Source of the DNA: Rhinopomastus cyanomelas
Lineage: Eukaryota > Chordata > Aves > Bucerotiformes > Rhinopomastidae
Assembly (NCBI GenBank): GCA_013400115.1
Contig: VXBP01005581.1
Coordinates: 310,001-374,000, forward strand
Reading direction: 5' to 3'
Length of the DNA stretch: 64,000 bases
The position numbers and the translations under genes are program-made. Position 1 is the stretch's first letter, and the number at the start of each line of letters is the position of its first letter. The notes beneath the pieces are model-generated. The model had not been told where the DNA came from, did not search any database, and was given only the letters and a program-made list of their open reading frames with translations. This document shows positions 13,828 through 27,190 of this stretch, piece by piece.

Positions 13828-14119
13828 GATCTATTGTGCCCAGTTCTGGACCCCTGAGTTCCAGAAGGACACAGAACTGCTGGAGAGGGTTCAGCACAGA
13901 GCCACAAAGACGATGAAGGGAGAGGAACATCTCCCTTATGAGGAAAGGCTGAGGGACCTGGGTCTCTTTAGCTGGAGTCTCCCTCTCCAGAGACATTTCA
14001 AACCCACCTGGGCATGTTCCTGTGTGACTTGGTCTAGGTGATCCTGCTGTGGCAGGGGGATTGGACTGGATGATCTTTTGAGGTCCCTTCCAGTCCTTAA
14101 AGTTCTGTGATCCTGTGAC
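13828..14119 (+). mobile_element. CR1 LINE fragment with internal deletion
   Basis: The 5' part encodes [20 protein letters not shown], part of the CR1 ORF2 C-terminal region. At about 13970-13980 it jumps from CTCTTTAGCTGG straight to AGTCTCCCTCTCCAGAGACA. Compared with the copy at 31051-31562, about 220 bp are missing. The 3' tail (GTTCTGTGATCCTGTGAC) is intact. Confidence 0.93.
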
Positions 14120-17100
14120 ATCAGGCACTTCCTCAAGATTCTGACTTTGAGATCTCTTTGAAATAAAGCAAAGTCACTTGGGGAGGTCTTTGCTTAGCTG
14201 CTAATTGCCCCAGCACCTGAAAGCTTTCCACATAAAAATCGATAATGAGAGTGAAATCCTTTTAAGTCTCCATGGAAGCTTTGGAGTTTTTCCCATTGTG
14301 TAGCCACCGATCCCAAGAAGACCTAGAAGAAAACAGCCTGGACTTGTCTGGGCTCATTTTGGTTGCAATAAAAATGCTTTTCCTTGTGTTTCATAATGGA
14401 TTCAAGTAATCGTGAAGAAAATGAGCCTTTCAGGCACCTGCTAAGAAATACAAGGCGCCAGAAACCAATGTGAACCCTCCATACCCCATTTCATGTTCTG
14501 AAGGAACAGGCTAGAGTCAAAAGGGTAATTTATTCATTATGCCCACTTAAACATTCATGTCCCCTGAAGCTGCCGACACAAGTACTGTTTAATATGAAAT
14601 GCTGTGCTGGGGGCTTTTTTCCAGATGGAAATATATTTTCCTTAGGAAATTCAAACAGGCAGATAATAGTCACAACTGAATATCCCTGTATCTAGATAGA
14701 ATTCAAATACAGGCACTTTGTACCACTTTTAAACACTGTTGTGGGCAGAGACAGCAGGCTTTGTGTTTGCAAACACCAGCAGTTCAGATACAGAGCCCAG
14801 AAGATGCAAGTTAACTTCAGAGACACAGGTTAGATGATGTTTGTCACTCTAAAGCTCCTTTGATCCCTGTGAAGACCTGAATACAAACATACCTGTCACT
14901 CACCCATGGCCTTGGTCATGCACATGACACTGGGGTTATCCAAGGGAAAACACCACCAGTACTGTGTGTGATGCACTCAAACAGCCTAGGACTCAGAATC
15001 AGCTTGGACTAGAGGTTGCCTGAATTGTTCCCACTAGAAAAACGACTCTTTTCTCCTCGCACAACTTCACCACCGACACGTCACCATTACTTAGTACAAC
15101 ACCAGACCCTGTATGCAACTGGCGTAGCGTGCAAGTACTTCACTAAGCAGTGAAGATCGAAGTAGTAGTGTTGCTTTAGGTATTGAGCACCTACAAATCA
15201 AGCCTTGAGCACAGACACAACTCCAGAAGCAGGTTGCTCACAGAGCAGCTCCCCATTTAGTGGGAACTTTCCAAGGCAGAATATCAAATTGGATTGCGAT
15301 GCCCACAGAAATTCCAGGACTTTTGTGTTCCTCAGCAGGAGGAGGACTGACAACTGCAGATGATCATTAAGACAGACACGGCACAACATGGTTCCAAGAG
15401 GAAGCTTCTAGCTATGTTTCGGAGACCTGATAACATGTCAGATGCAATAAGCTAAATTGCCTGAAACAAATCACTTTAATTTCATCTTTTTTAGACCATT
15501 ATATCCATTTTCCCATGGCAGATCCTAATGTAGCCCAGAAGACACATCTATCTGAGACAAACATGGATTAATTTTACACCTGCCAAATACCTGGGGCGTT
15601 CTGTTAGCACAGCACCGCACTGGGTATTTTTGCTTGGCACATAAAACCACTGAGTAATTAATTCATTCTGATTTTTTACATGGATTTTATCAGTTCCCAA
15701 TAGAAAATCCCAGTAGAACTCAAGAAAAGTTTTACTAAAGCTTAAGAAATATCCCAGTGACAACAAAGCTTCTCTCTACTGTGTTCCCTGTGCTGTTTGT
15801 CACTGCTATTTCAGAAAAAGCAAGTGCAATCATGGGTTTCTTTTGAGCTAAAACATTTCTAAACTCTGCCTCACTAAGCTAGCTTCAGGTGAAGCTTTGT
15901 TTCTGCATGGCATTCCAATGTCAGTAAAATCCCACAGGAGAGAAGGGAAAGTCAGGAAGGACGGCAGAAACAAAAAGATGAAGTAGTTACATGCAGCAAA
16001 TAACTGAAAGTCTATAAAAAGGAAAAACCAGTGAGAATTTATCAGGTGAAAAACCTTGTCAGCGACAACTTGATTTGTGTCCCATATAGTTTTGGAGTTT
16101 TAACTCAAAATCTAGCCAAAACTCCAGCAGTCTCCATAATCCTTCCAGCAGTGGGAAATTCCGAGTCAAGCCTCAGCTCTGCCTTAGGGCAATCACAAGT
16201 CAAGTCTTTCTTCCATATCCCAGACACACTCCCTGCCACCTTCCTCTTTTTGCTCTTCCAGCAAGTATTTCATACAACTCTCATTCCAACAGAAACAATT
16301 AGAAAGCACCAACGTTTTCGTAAGACAATTCTTATTCTTTAACCAGCCTTTCTGAAGGTTCTTCCAAACAACTTTGTGTTACCATCCCTAGTAGATACTA
16401 ACTGGATTTGCTCTCCCATCAACCTGTGCTCTCCTGTGGGATTTCACAGGCCATCACAATGGAGAACAAACCCTTTATTGAATTCTAATCAATTATCAGT
16501 GATGTAAAACAAGGGGAAAAAGCAATCAGGAGGACAACCATTGCAAGCAAACTGCACCAGGGTGTGCCTTGAAGTTCGTGCGTGGGTGCCACCAGCTGAG
16601 CGTCGAGAAGGCTGTTCACAGTATATTTACAGAGAGCACTTCCCAACATATTGGCAAGGCCTTGCACACCCCATCACCATCTGGCTGCCAAGGAAACAAC
16701 TGTTTAGAGATCAGTTTGGTTTTCTCAGTGATGTCATCTCTTAGAAATCAGAAGTGACACATCTATCAACTCGATGATCAGCATCCACAACACAGTTCCC
16801 AGTGACCAACAGAAAAATCAGCAAAACCCTGGATGACCTCGAGGTCTCTGGGATGGAAAAGGATTTCAAATACTTACATAACCCATTCATCACATTATTA
16901 TTGCTACTGTTTTTATGGTAAATATTTTAGTGCTTGGCTTAGATGGAAAATGAAATACCTTTTGCAGCATGCTGGCCATTTAAATGTCAATTCTTCATGT
17001 CCCCTTCAGTTACTTACCTAAAAAAAAGGAAAAATAAATTAATGCTCCATGTTCTCAAACCTAACATGACTTTGCTCACCACTGCTCCCCAGCAGTGAGG

Positions 17101-19359
17101 TAAGACTGTTAGAGTAATGGGGTTTGGTTAGATGATTAGTTTAGATGGTAGATCTTCCACTTCAGCTTCAGCTAAGGATTCACTAATTGAATTGAAAGCA
17201 TGAGGTTGTATTTTTTGCTTTTTTTCTCCCCAGCAAATGATTTCTAAGTAACAGCTTCTTGACGCCCTCAATTGGATTTCCCATTTACTCAGGGGAAAAA
17301 TAAAGTTACCACTGCAGGCTTAGCAATGGAAATACAACAGAGCCACAGTACCACAGCATGGTCTTCAGTACAGAGATTTGTGCAACACCTCCACAGCAAG
17401 GAGCAGACAGAGCACAGGGCAGCAAACCACGGGACTCTAGGTTGACAGATCAGCTCTACACACGCAGGCTCAGCTTTCCCATTAGTCTCCCCATAGGAGC
17501 TACATTTCTATATAGTGCTGTCAGTCTCTCACAGTTTGGGAGATTAAATGACGGTGTAGAACAGCAGGTACCACTACCTATCTGAGGAGAGAGTTACTAC
17601 TCTGAACGGACATAAGCTGTCGGTGCTTGCCTCTTCACTGCCTTACCCCATAGTAATTCCATCCTCCTTAGTGGCCCTCCCTTTGCCCCCCAAGCCATTT
17701 CAGGAGTTGGAGCTCCCTTCTTGCTTTTACCACCCATGGGTTTAGAAAGGAATAGTTGGAGCCATGAGTTTTCCCTTCTAAACTTCAAATCCTTAATAAC
17801 AAAAGCTAATGGCAGGATTCCCACTGGGCTGCTCCTACCTCCAGCAACTCAAAACAGTGAGTTGGTTTGCAAACTCAGACCTGGATTCGGTACAAGGGGC
17901 GCCTGAGCTTCTGGATTTTAGGGGGGTTTTGCTTCATTGCCTTATAAAGATCACGGGTTTTGGGTCTAAAGGGCAAACAACTGACACAGAAGTATCTGAA
18001 AATCAAACCCTGAAGCAGTCACAGATGCATAATACACTTGGGAGGAAGAGCTGCAATCGTTTTACTACTGTTAGGTGAAATCCCAGCAAAGCTACGACTA
18101 TTAGCACTACTAATCCAAGTACCTTCTGGAGGACATTGGAGCAACAGCACATACAAACCCAAAACCAGTAACAGAACTACATTCTTCAGTAAGGAGCAGT
18201 GAGAGCCACAGATGCACAACAAGCTCACATTTCTCTTCCACAGCATCAGGGTTTTCTATGTCACAACACATTGGCATCTGTCTTCAATAAGACCTTTCCA
18301 AAACAGCCCTGGAACAGAGGCAGGTGTGAATTCAGAACCTCCCTGAGGACCCATCCTTCCTTTCTCACCCAGGAACTTGTATTTAGAAGCCCAGCACCCA
18401 GATGGGTGCTGAAACCAGCCCACAGGTACCCAAGCACAACACAGGCAGAAGCATCTTTACTTGGATCTGTGTGGCAGGACTTTCTTTCCTCCATAACCTG
18501 TACAAGGTGTCACCATCTGCACAGCTCAGCTGAACCTCAGTTTGTACATCTTCCATCCACACATCATCCATCACTCTTCTGTGATTGATTTGCTTTTATT
18601 ATTATTTCTTTTCTAAACAAAACTAAAAACAAGAGTTTGAAATACATCCTATAAAAGATACAACTGTCTTAGATGATCCTTAAACCACCCAAAATATACC
18701 CTTACAAGGGGCTGATTCTGGAAAGGAAAACATTCCCTATCGCGTCCATACTGCTCCTTCTGGCACATACCAACTTTGCAGGGCTTTTTTTAACTAATGC
18801 TGCAAGCTGAAAATGCTAAGAAACATAGGTGGAACCCATAATGACTAAATAGCTTTCATATCCCATCCAACACTCATCTCAATGTCTTTAAATCATGACC
18901 GCATGCTTTCCAGCATTAGGCTCATTTGAGCTTTCCAAAAGCCTTCAGATGGAAACCACTTTCTCACACAATGTGCTCCTGCTGAACAGAGTGTTCAGCC
19001 TCAACATTCACTCTGCCTGTGCTCCACTCACTTTTATTTTAGTCTGAATTTCCAATTGCTGCCAAATTCAGACATCTACGGCACAAGTTCTGCTGCTTCC
19101 ACCTCTTGTCAGGCTGCAATGTGATACCTCTAAACCAACACTTCTTGCTGGTAGGACTCATAATCATCCTCTGTCAAGGCAGGATGTTTTGGTCCTCTAG
19201 TCCTCATGGCCCCATCTATTTAGCCTTTTTCCAAGAGAAATTGCCAGCTACAAAGAATTCTTAGGGGTAACATCCATTTCTTAATCTGTAATGCTTTGAC
19301 GACAGGCTGCATCTGTCATCAGTGTGCTCCTACAGATGGATATAAACTGTGTATGTATT

Positions 19360-19395
19360 TATATAAAGTGTGGCTGATCCTATATATAAAGTGTG
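19360..19395. repeat. Two-copy short repeat with TATA-like core
   Basis: TATATAAAGTGTG occurs at 19360-19372 and exactly again at 19383-19395, a period of 23 bp. It looks like a small tandem duplication. A TATA-box role is possible but nothing else here looks like a promoter. Confidence 0.6.
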
Positions 19396-22066
19396 CCCCT
19401 ACGTATTTTTGTCCTTGAAGTGACAGCTCTGTGTATTATCACCATCTGACTAGAGCTGGGGTTAGGTTTGGTCCTTTTCTCCCCCCCTCTTCTAAGAGGA
19501 AGCTATTGTCAAAGGTACTGAGAGAAGAGATCAATCCTGTTTAGGAGAGGCACTCTTACTGCTGGTTTTCCTTTAAGGGCAGTCACCAAGAGTGCTGGTC
19601 CTCAGGCCATCCTCTGCCTGTTCTAGCTGCAGATCACAACAATTCCAGTCAAGTGAGGTTTCCCTTTTATCAGAGGAAAAGTAGTTACGTGGGAAGCAGT
19701 GATCAGACAAGCTCCAACTCAAAGGCAGATAATGAGTCCCATACCATTTCTTTCATGTTAAGGCCTTCATCTTGCACCTTCACAAATCAAGGCTGGACTG
19801 ACTCAGGAAGCGCAGACACAAGAGAGAAGTTAAGCCTTCATTTGACATCTCAACTGCCTCCTTCAGGGCACACCAAGACAAGGTAACGCTGAAGACAGTC
19901 TGGCTGGAGGGCAGGTGATGCTACTCCTGGATTCTTGTGTCTCAGCTGTCACGGGGTCTTACAAGTTTTCACTACTTTCAGTGCATAATGACAGCAGAGC
20001 TTGACTTGTGAAGGTGAGTGAGTTCTGTGCACTGAAGTGCAGGACTTCATGGGATATCAGTGTGTTTTGAAGCTTTACTTATCCAAGAAAGCAGTTAGGC
20101 TCATTCTTGACCAACCAAGTTCTGAAAATCTTTTGTGCGCGTTATCCCAGGTGAAAGCTGCCCCTGAGAAGCTCCCCTGGTGCCAACATGTGCAGTAGAT
20201 CTCCACAGGTTTGTTTCAAGAATCCTTGTGAAGTCTTAACTGAACAATCCTTCTTCCCACCGCTCTTCTGACCCCACCCAAAACAAAACCCAACTGATTT
20301 CTTTGGTCCTGTGTCAAAGCAATGAAGAAAGATTATCTGTGGAGGCAAATGAAGACACAACACTGACTGTGAATCAGGGGAGAAATCAGTGGAACAGCTT
20401 AAACGCTGAGCTGCTTCTGAAATAGGATTAGTGCTAATTGTTGAAGCTCTCTCTTGTCTGTCTAACAATTACAAGTGATCCTCCAAAAACTCTGACCGGA
20501 ATTGTATTATCTGGCAATTACCTACATAAATAGCTGAGACTGAAATCAGATTTTTCCTACTACTGCAGAGAACCTGAAATTAAAATAGTTTAGTCCAAAT
20601 CTGGATACCGCCATCTGCTCCATGAAACACTGTCAAATCTCCTTCCTTCAGGACCTGCATCCACCAAATTAGATGAACAAGATACTGATTCATTTGCAAA
20701 GTAGCCAAAGGTACCAACAGTGGCTGGTGAAGTGATGTCTCTGCTCATCCCACACCCACCAGGGAGTAATGATCTTTGGTTTCCACTCTGGGTTTTTGCA
20801 TCTGCTGAGCACACATTACGCAAGGAGCAAACACTGGTTTGGTTCCATTTTTAAACTAGAATGTGATTAAAAACCCACATTCTCCCAATCTAATAACTGT
20901 TATCCTTCACTGTAACATTGGTGAAGGGACTGGAGAGAAAGTCTGATGAGGAGAGACCAGGGCACTAAGGGCCACAGCCAGTGTGGTAATGTCAGAACAC
21001 ATGCCGGGCTAGATGGCAGCAAATGGAAGAAGATCATTGGCCACTACGATCTGTCTGAGTAATTTTGTCTCTCCTATATAAACGAGATAAAAACTGATTT
21101 ACTTTGGAAAACAAAGTCCTATGGTTTTAAAAGAGCGACATTCTAACCGATTGCCCAAACTGTTCACTCAGTTGAGCACTTGAAATTGAAGCCTCAAGTC
21201 CCCTGGCCTTCCTTTGGAGTTTTCAGCCTTGAAGACAATAAAGGAGAAGCTTTGGAAGAAAACTAAATTAAAAGAAAAATCATTGTTCTGTGGATAAAAA
21301 TGTTTGTGTTTGCCACCAACAGAAGTAATGTAGGCATACTGGCTTCTAAAAGATGATGCAGCTTCATGTAAACTCAAGTCTGGTGGCTTTAACAGCTTTA
21401 GACCATGTTCCATCACCATACTTAGTGGACTTCTTGTGTGGAAGGCCTTTTCCTATAGAAGCAAGATGCTCAGGAGCAGAGGTGCATTAACTGTTAGAAC
21501 TACTGACCCATATTTTCCAAAGAGAAACATGAGCAGTGAGATTTAACTTGGCATCGCTTCATTCTTCACCTGCTTGTGGTGGTTAAAACCTCCATCTGGT
21601 TACCATTCCTAACTGATGTTCAATACTAAACCCCACAGCACAGTAAGCACAGAATGTAAATCTTGATCCGTACCCCTGAGATTACAAACTGCCTAAAATG
21701 TTTGAAGTGATGATTTTTAATAAAATTGCTTCTTTTTCTGCTTAAACACTTTCAAATCAACTGCACCGTCTTCTCCAAAAGCTCTACAGCCACTATTTTT
21801 TCCTTCTCTGTAGCAAACCGTTTCAGCAGCCTGGCATGACACCCAGTCACCAGGGTCATGAAGGAGGAGAACAAAAACTGCCTTTGTGAAGGTTCCTTGG
21901 AGGGCAGCAAGAGCCCAGCTCCAGGATACAACGTAATCAGGGACAGTGTCAACAGAACAATGTGTCTGGTATTCAAAGCAGCGAGAGCATGAACTCCTTC
22001 GCTTGGACACAGGCTTTCAAGGTCCAAAGCTCTGCTCAGTATTTTCAGTTGCAATAAGACCCTCAG

Positions 22067-22103
22067 AAAAAACGCTCTAACTGGAAAAAACGTGTCTAAC
22101 TGG
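22067..22103. repeat. 18/19-bp tandem duplication with TAACTGG core
   Basis: AAAAAACGCTCTAACTGG (22067-22084) is followed directly by AAAAAACGTGTCTAACTGG (22085-22103). TAACTG fits the known Myb recognition core, so this is a tandem pair of potential sites. Confidence 0.65.
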
Positions 22104-24922
22104 AGCTTTCATGCTACCAACCCCAACTCTGCAAACTCTTTGAAGGCACCTCTACTGTTTCTAAGAATAACAGTTGCATCAAAGCAGTCATTTACTCTCT
22201 GCTAATCCAAAGCATCATCAAAGGCATTTTAAGAGGTTTTGAACAGTTCAAGAGATGTCTGCCTCAGAGAACACCTAATTCGTGGTCCTACAAATTCCAG
22301 TTCTGTCGAGAGGGAGGGGTGGCAACCCAATACATGCACAGGTTGTGTCTATATAAAGCTGTAAGACATGGTTTGGGATTTGGTTTAATTTATTGTGATT
22401 GCATCAAACCTTCTTGAAAGCACTAAAGTGACAGAGACCACTGTCTGGATCCAAGGTACCTACTGAAATCAAACTAGCAAAGTAATCTATTGAATCCTCC
22501 AGAGAAAGAGAACATTCCTGCTCCTCAAGTAAAACAAGAACAAGCAGGAAAGAAGAGCTCATGACATCTTTCTTTCCAGAGCAGCTCTCTGAATTCTCCT
22601 GCTACATCATCTTTTTTACAACTGAGGCATGAAAAACCCATTTGAAACTTCTGCTCCTCACATATGATGCTACCTAATTCTAGGTTTTTCTTACTGACAT
22701 CTACACTCTGAGAAAAAAGACTTGACAAGAAAACCTGTAAGCCATTTGCTGAGTGCTGTGGCAGTGCTGTTAACTATGTCCAGGCTGACAACCATGCGCT
22801 TGCTGCCAGATACTTCTGAAACATTTCATCCCCAGAGGCCCCTCTTGGAAGTAGTCTGCACATACCCAAACACAAGGAAAACAGAAGACAAACACTTGTA
22901 GGCTTCTGTTTGAAGGACAACCACTGTGTTCATCACCATGATAAAAACCTGAACAAGAGCTGTGAGGGTGAGCAAGAACACACCAGAAATGCCCTGCAAG
23001 AAAAATCCTGAGCACTGAGGTTCTACTCATGCAACTGGATTAAACCTATCTCCAGACAAAGTCCAGACAGACACTAGGAGAGGCAATACCTACAGAGACA
23101 CATGTCCACCTGCAGCACAAAGTATGCTTGAATTACAGGCACATTGTAGGCAGGAGTTATTACAGGGGAAAAAAAAATTAAAGAGTGGAGGCTTTAAAGA
23201 GCAAAGGAAGAAGTGGAATTCTGCTCTTGTCAATAGGACAATCCAAACGTAGACAGTGTGTCTAGAAGTAGCTAGGAAGTACTTCAGCATTGTAAATACT
23301 TCAGCGTTCTCCACATTATGCAATACTCAGTTTTGAATGATGACTAAGTAAAACTGGCAGCAGCTACTCCTCAGACCATCAGAATTTTTTTTCTTTGAAA
23401 TATTAAAACCCCAAAACTGCCACATTCACTCCAACAATGCCACTCCAGAGAGAGAAACCTCATTCATCACTAATGCTACTAACTACTGGAACATGAAGCC
23501 AAACGAGGGTTTTCGCAAAGCTCACCAGTCACACAAGATGGGGCAGTGGTGAGAAACTGCATCCAGCTCCTACTGCTGCTTAAGTCCTGCTCTGTGGCAC
23601 TGACCTCCATCTCTGATAAAGAAGTGACAAACAGCAGGTGGCCAACTCCAGCACCTGAGCTGGTCAGGTCACAACACAAATCCCACACAGAATTCTCTGC
23701 AAGCCCTCAGCCGGTTAGGGCAAGTGTTTTTTTCCCCCCTGTCTATAATAGCGCAGGATTTGGCCTGTAGTATTGAACAAAGGAGAGAGGTGAAAGAATC
23801 AAGGAAACAACCAATTGATCTGACATTCCTCATGTCTCTGAGTAGGGTCAGAGATTACAGACAGTCATTAACCACCACCAATTAGACAACTGCCCACCAT
23901 AAATACACACTGTTGCTTCCAGTGAAGGCACAGATCCTAATACTGAGAAATCTGGAAAAGCTCCTATCAGGAACAACTGCCAGTTCACTTCCACATTACT
24001 GATAAACAGCTTTGTGACCCATTTTCTGCGACACCTCACTAAACTTCCTTGCTATGTGAACCAAGAAGATTTTCTTTCGGGCTTTCTCAGGGCAGCTGTC
24101 CCCCAGTGACTTTGTTCAGGATGTCACAAGTCACTTCTGAGCCCCAGGGAGACAGTGTGGCTCACTGTGACATTCACAGGGTGCCAGGCAGCTTCAGACT
24201 TGGATATATGGTTTAGGAAACTAAACTGAAAGGAGATGCAGCCAGGGCCAGTGCTTGAGAGATGAAACTCTCTGTGCAGTCATTTCTGCCTGGCTTCCTT
24301 CCTATCTTTAGTCTGTGTGCTCAAGAAGCCTCAGCAAGTGGTCCTAATTAAATGAAGATGCTGATCTTTAAAATAAAACAAAAACAAGCTGAATACAAGC
24401 TGCTGATGGTGGGGAGTAAATCTTCCCTACTGATTGTTGCTAGAATTGCAAGTCTACTGCCTGCTCTCGAATGAGGAATGTTAAGGGAGCAGGGAGGGAT
24501 CACATCTCATGAAGCAAAGGGGGCAAGCAGAAACCTCTATTTCCTTTCACTTATAGGATTCTCCCAAGGCTGGTAGCTCCAGCAGTTCCTGAACAGATGT
24601 CATGTAAAATAAATGGAAAAGGTCTCCAAGCTCTCTGGCTGAGGATGAAGGAATGCCAGTCACTACCACATGCCCTCACTGTACTAAGGGCTAAATAGGA
24701 CTTCCAGTGCTCTTCAGCCAGTGACCAGCACAAGGATTTCACTCTCTCACTAGTTACTAAGCCATTAGCATAGGATAAAAATACAGCTGTGAGGATGGCT
24801 CCACACCACACAGTCTGAGGATTAGGCCACTTATGACCTTCGGGACAGCATTTCCATGTTCAGTGAAGAGTTTCCTTGCAGGCTGGGGTGGTGCAAAGGG
24901 CAAGTGCCATAGGGTAGAATCA

Positions 24923-25000
24923 GATTATTGTGGTGGAGAGATTGGACTGGATGATCTTTCAAGGTCCCTTACAATCCCTAATGTTCTGTGATTCTGTGAT
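24923..25000 (+). mobile_element. CR1 LINE, extreme 3' stub
   Basis: About 78 bp: a degraded start (TTATTGTGGTGGAGAGATTG), then ACTGGATGATCTTTCAAGGT and a perfect GTTCTGTGATTCTGTGAT tail. Confidence 0.9.
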
Positions 25001-27190
25001 TAATTAGTCCTTTTCTTTCAATTTGAAGTCATTATCATTATGCAAGTTAGAAAAAAGCAAAAGGTCCTCAGAGGACACTAAGAACTTGTTTCCTGCAATA
25101 ATGAGAGGAAAAAACCACCACAGAAATAATACATTCAGGCTACAACTGGCAGCACCTCTTTCATTTTCTACTCACCTAGAGCCCCCTAAAATGGGGGACA
25201 GGAGGAGGAAGAAGAGCAAAATGGGAGGAATGTGGGACAAAAGGGAAGGAATGGGTGAGCAGCAGGATGGTGCTGCTCCCAAACACCTTCCAAATATTAG
25301 GTCTCTGCATCCGGAATCAGGTGAAAAACAAGATACATGGGGAATGTTGTTTGACTTGGGCTTAAAAAAGAAACCTCTATTGGAAGTTTATGTGTTTGGA
25401 CTTTTCTGGTATTTAATTAACTTACAAAGTTATTCAAGAAAATCCTTTTTTAATCTATTGAAATCAGGAACAGAGAACACAGATAAATCTGACTCAGAAC
25501 TATCCCTGGTTTTCCCTCTGCACTTCTTTCTTCTGCAGGGCAGGAAGCAAGGACAGAGAGAACCTGGAAAGACTTAGACCAGAGTTCTGGACCAGGAAGA
25601 AGTACTCCCCTTTGATTTGACAACGACACTATTAACCACCCCTGCAGAACTTCAGAAGGGTGTGGGGACCTGTGACTAAGCACCAGCTACACTGCAGAAA
25701 CAAATATTCTGTGTTAGCCAGAACAACACAAAGTCTATCATTTTAAAAACACATTATGTGTGTGTTTGCAAAAGGAACCCAATAACCAGGGTTGTGCCAA
25801 ACACTCAGGTATCACTCCCAACCCCATTTCACTCACATCTTTGTTTCTGAGACAGAGCTACCACTCTGCAGCCACACAGCTTTGTCCATAGCTTCTCAAA
25901 ACAGCCATTTTCTCTTTAAACATCATTTTGCAAAAGACAACCATCACGAGCTACATTTGCAAGCAAAACAAATTAAGATTTCAAACCCTCCTATCTTGAA
26001 AATGATGCAGTATCATGCAATTTTGCAATTTCCAGGCTTTCTTGAGATGAAGATGGCATTTTCCCCACATGAAGCGCTGCTGACAGATGTTCTCCCCTCT
26101 GTTGTTAAACAAGTCTTGATAAAAATACACTCAAGTCTTAGTAGAACTGGATGTACCCTAAGTGGGTTTTCCATTTGATCTGCTGAAAGCCTCACAGGCC
26201 CTTTTTGTCTGCTTGTTGTAGCACAATGCCTGGTTGGTACCACAACAGTGACAGCTGACAACTGTTTTTCCTGTTTGCAGAAGCCTTAGCCATTCAGCTC
26301 AAAGGAAAAGCATTTGTCATGTTGTGTGGCACTCAAGTAGATTTAATCAGATGAGGCCACTAGCGTTGTCAGTGCCAAGCCGAAAGAATTTGGTAGAACA
26401 AAAGCTGGATTTATCTCTCCATGAGGCTGTGCAGGGAGCAGCAGCATCTCTTTGTGAATGCGCAAGGGGGAGTTTCAAGGGGAGAAGAAAATGAACGCAA
26501 GAGAAAGTTTGTGTTACAGTTAAGAACAGTTATCTGCTGGCTTCGGTGACCAGCAGGATGCTCCTGCCAGCTGACAGCACCGCTGCCAGAATTTAAACAG
26601 TGTAAAGTGAACTTCTCTGTCCCTATTTCAGGTGTCACTTAGACAGCGGGAGACCTTCTGCACAACTCTGTCTATCAGGTCACACTCACAATAAAGCTGC
26701 AGCGAATTAATCAGAATGGGTGGAGCCCCCCAAACTGCAAAAATAAGCCTTCAAAATATTCTGTTAGGACTCCAAATTCCTTAGAAGCTGTAACAAAACA
26801 TGTTGTACCTCCCCTAGAGAATGTGTCAGAGACCACGTAAAAACAAAATCAACAAAAGATTAAACCTTAAACACTTAAGCCAACACACCACCATCAGAAA
26901 GTAAGTTTCCAGGGTTCTGCATAGCCACCAAGATCCTATTTTTTACTCTTTGTATCCTTTTGGATTATAAAGTCATTCCAGAAGGTTTGCACTGGTTGCT
27001 TAAGTTCCTGAGCAGGAAAAAAACAAAATATGTATGCAAAAATCTTTCCAAACCCCCAGAGAGTGGAACAAAACTCTCAAAGCTTCAACTTAGACTGATG
27101 TAAATCAGCAAAGCTCCTAAGAGGGTCTTGGCATGAATTCTCACCTTGTGGAGAGGATGCTGGGGGAAAAGGAAGGAGCCCCACAACTCC
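25001..27190. other. Unique non-coding DNA, no gene seen
   Basis: Contains the longest gap-free ORF in the window (25023-25577, plus, 184 codons). Its translation is lysine-rich and low in complexity around MGDRRRKKSKMGG, with no recognisable domain, so it is not called as a gene. No repeat was recognised. Confidence 0.5.

Larger units (their letters stand above)
14120..24922. other. Long repeat-poor non-coding stretch
   Basis: About 10.8 kb without a recognisable CR1 copy, the second-longest such stretch in the window. No exon or RNA gene was recognised, and ORFs up to 129 codons (18199-18588) have no domain. Small local structures: a 7-bp inverted repeat at 15138-15155, a 23-bp-period duplication of TATATAAAGTGTG at 19360-19395, and an 18/19-bp tandem pair at 22067-22103. 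Confidence 0.5.

Noticed and set aside
22349..22358. TATATAAAG as a TATA-box promoter
   Set aside because: No transcript start context, CpG enrichment or following exon.
25023..25577. 184-codon plus-strand ORF
   Set aside because: No domain, no splice or promoter context, low-complexity basic stretch; chance ORF is more likely.
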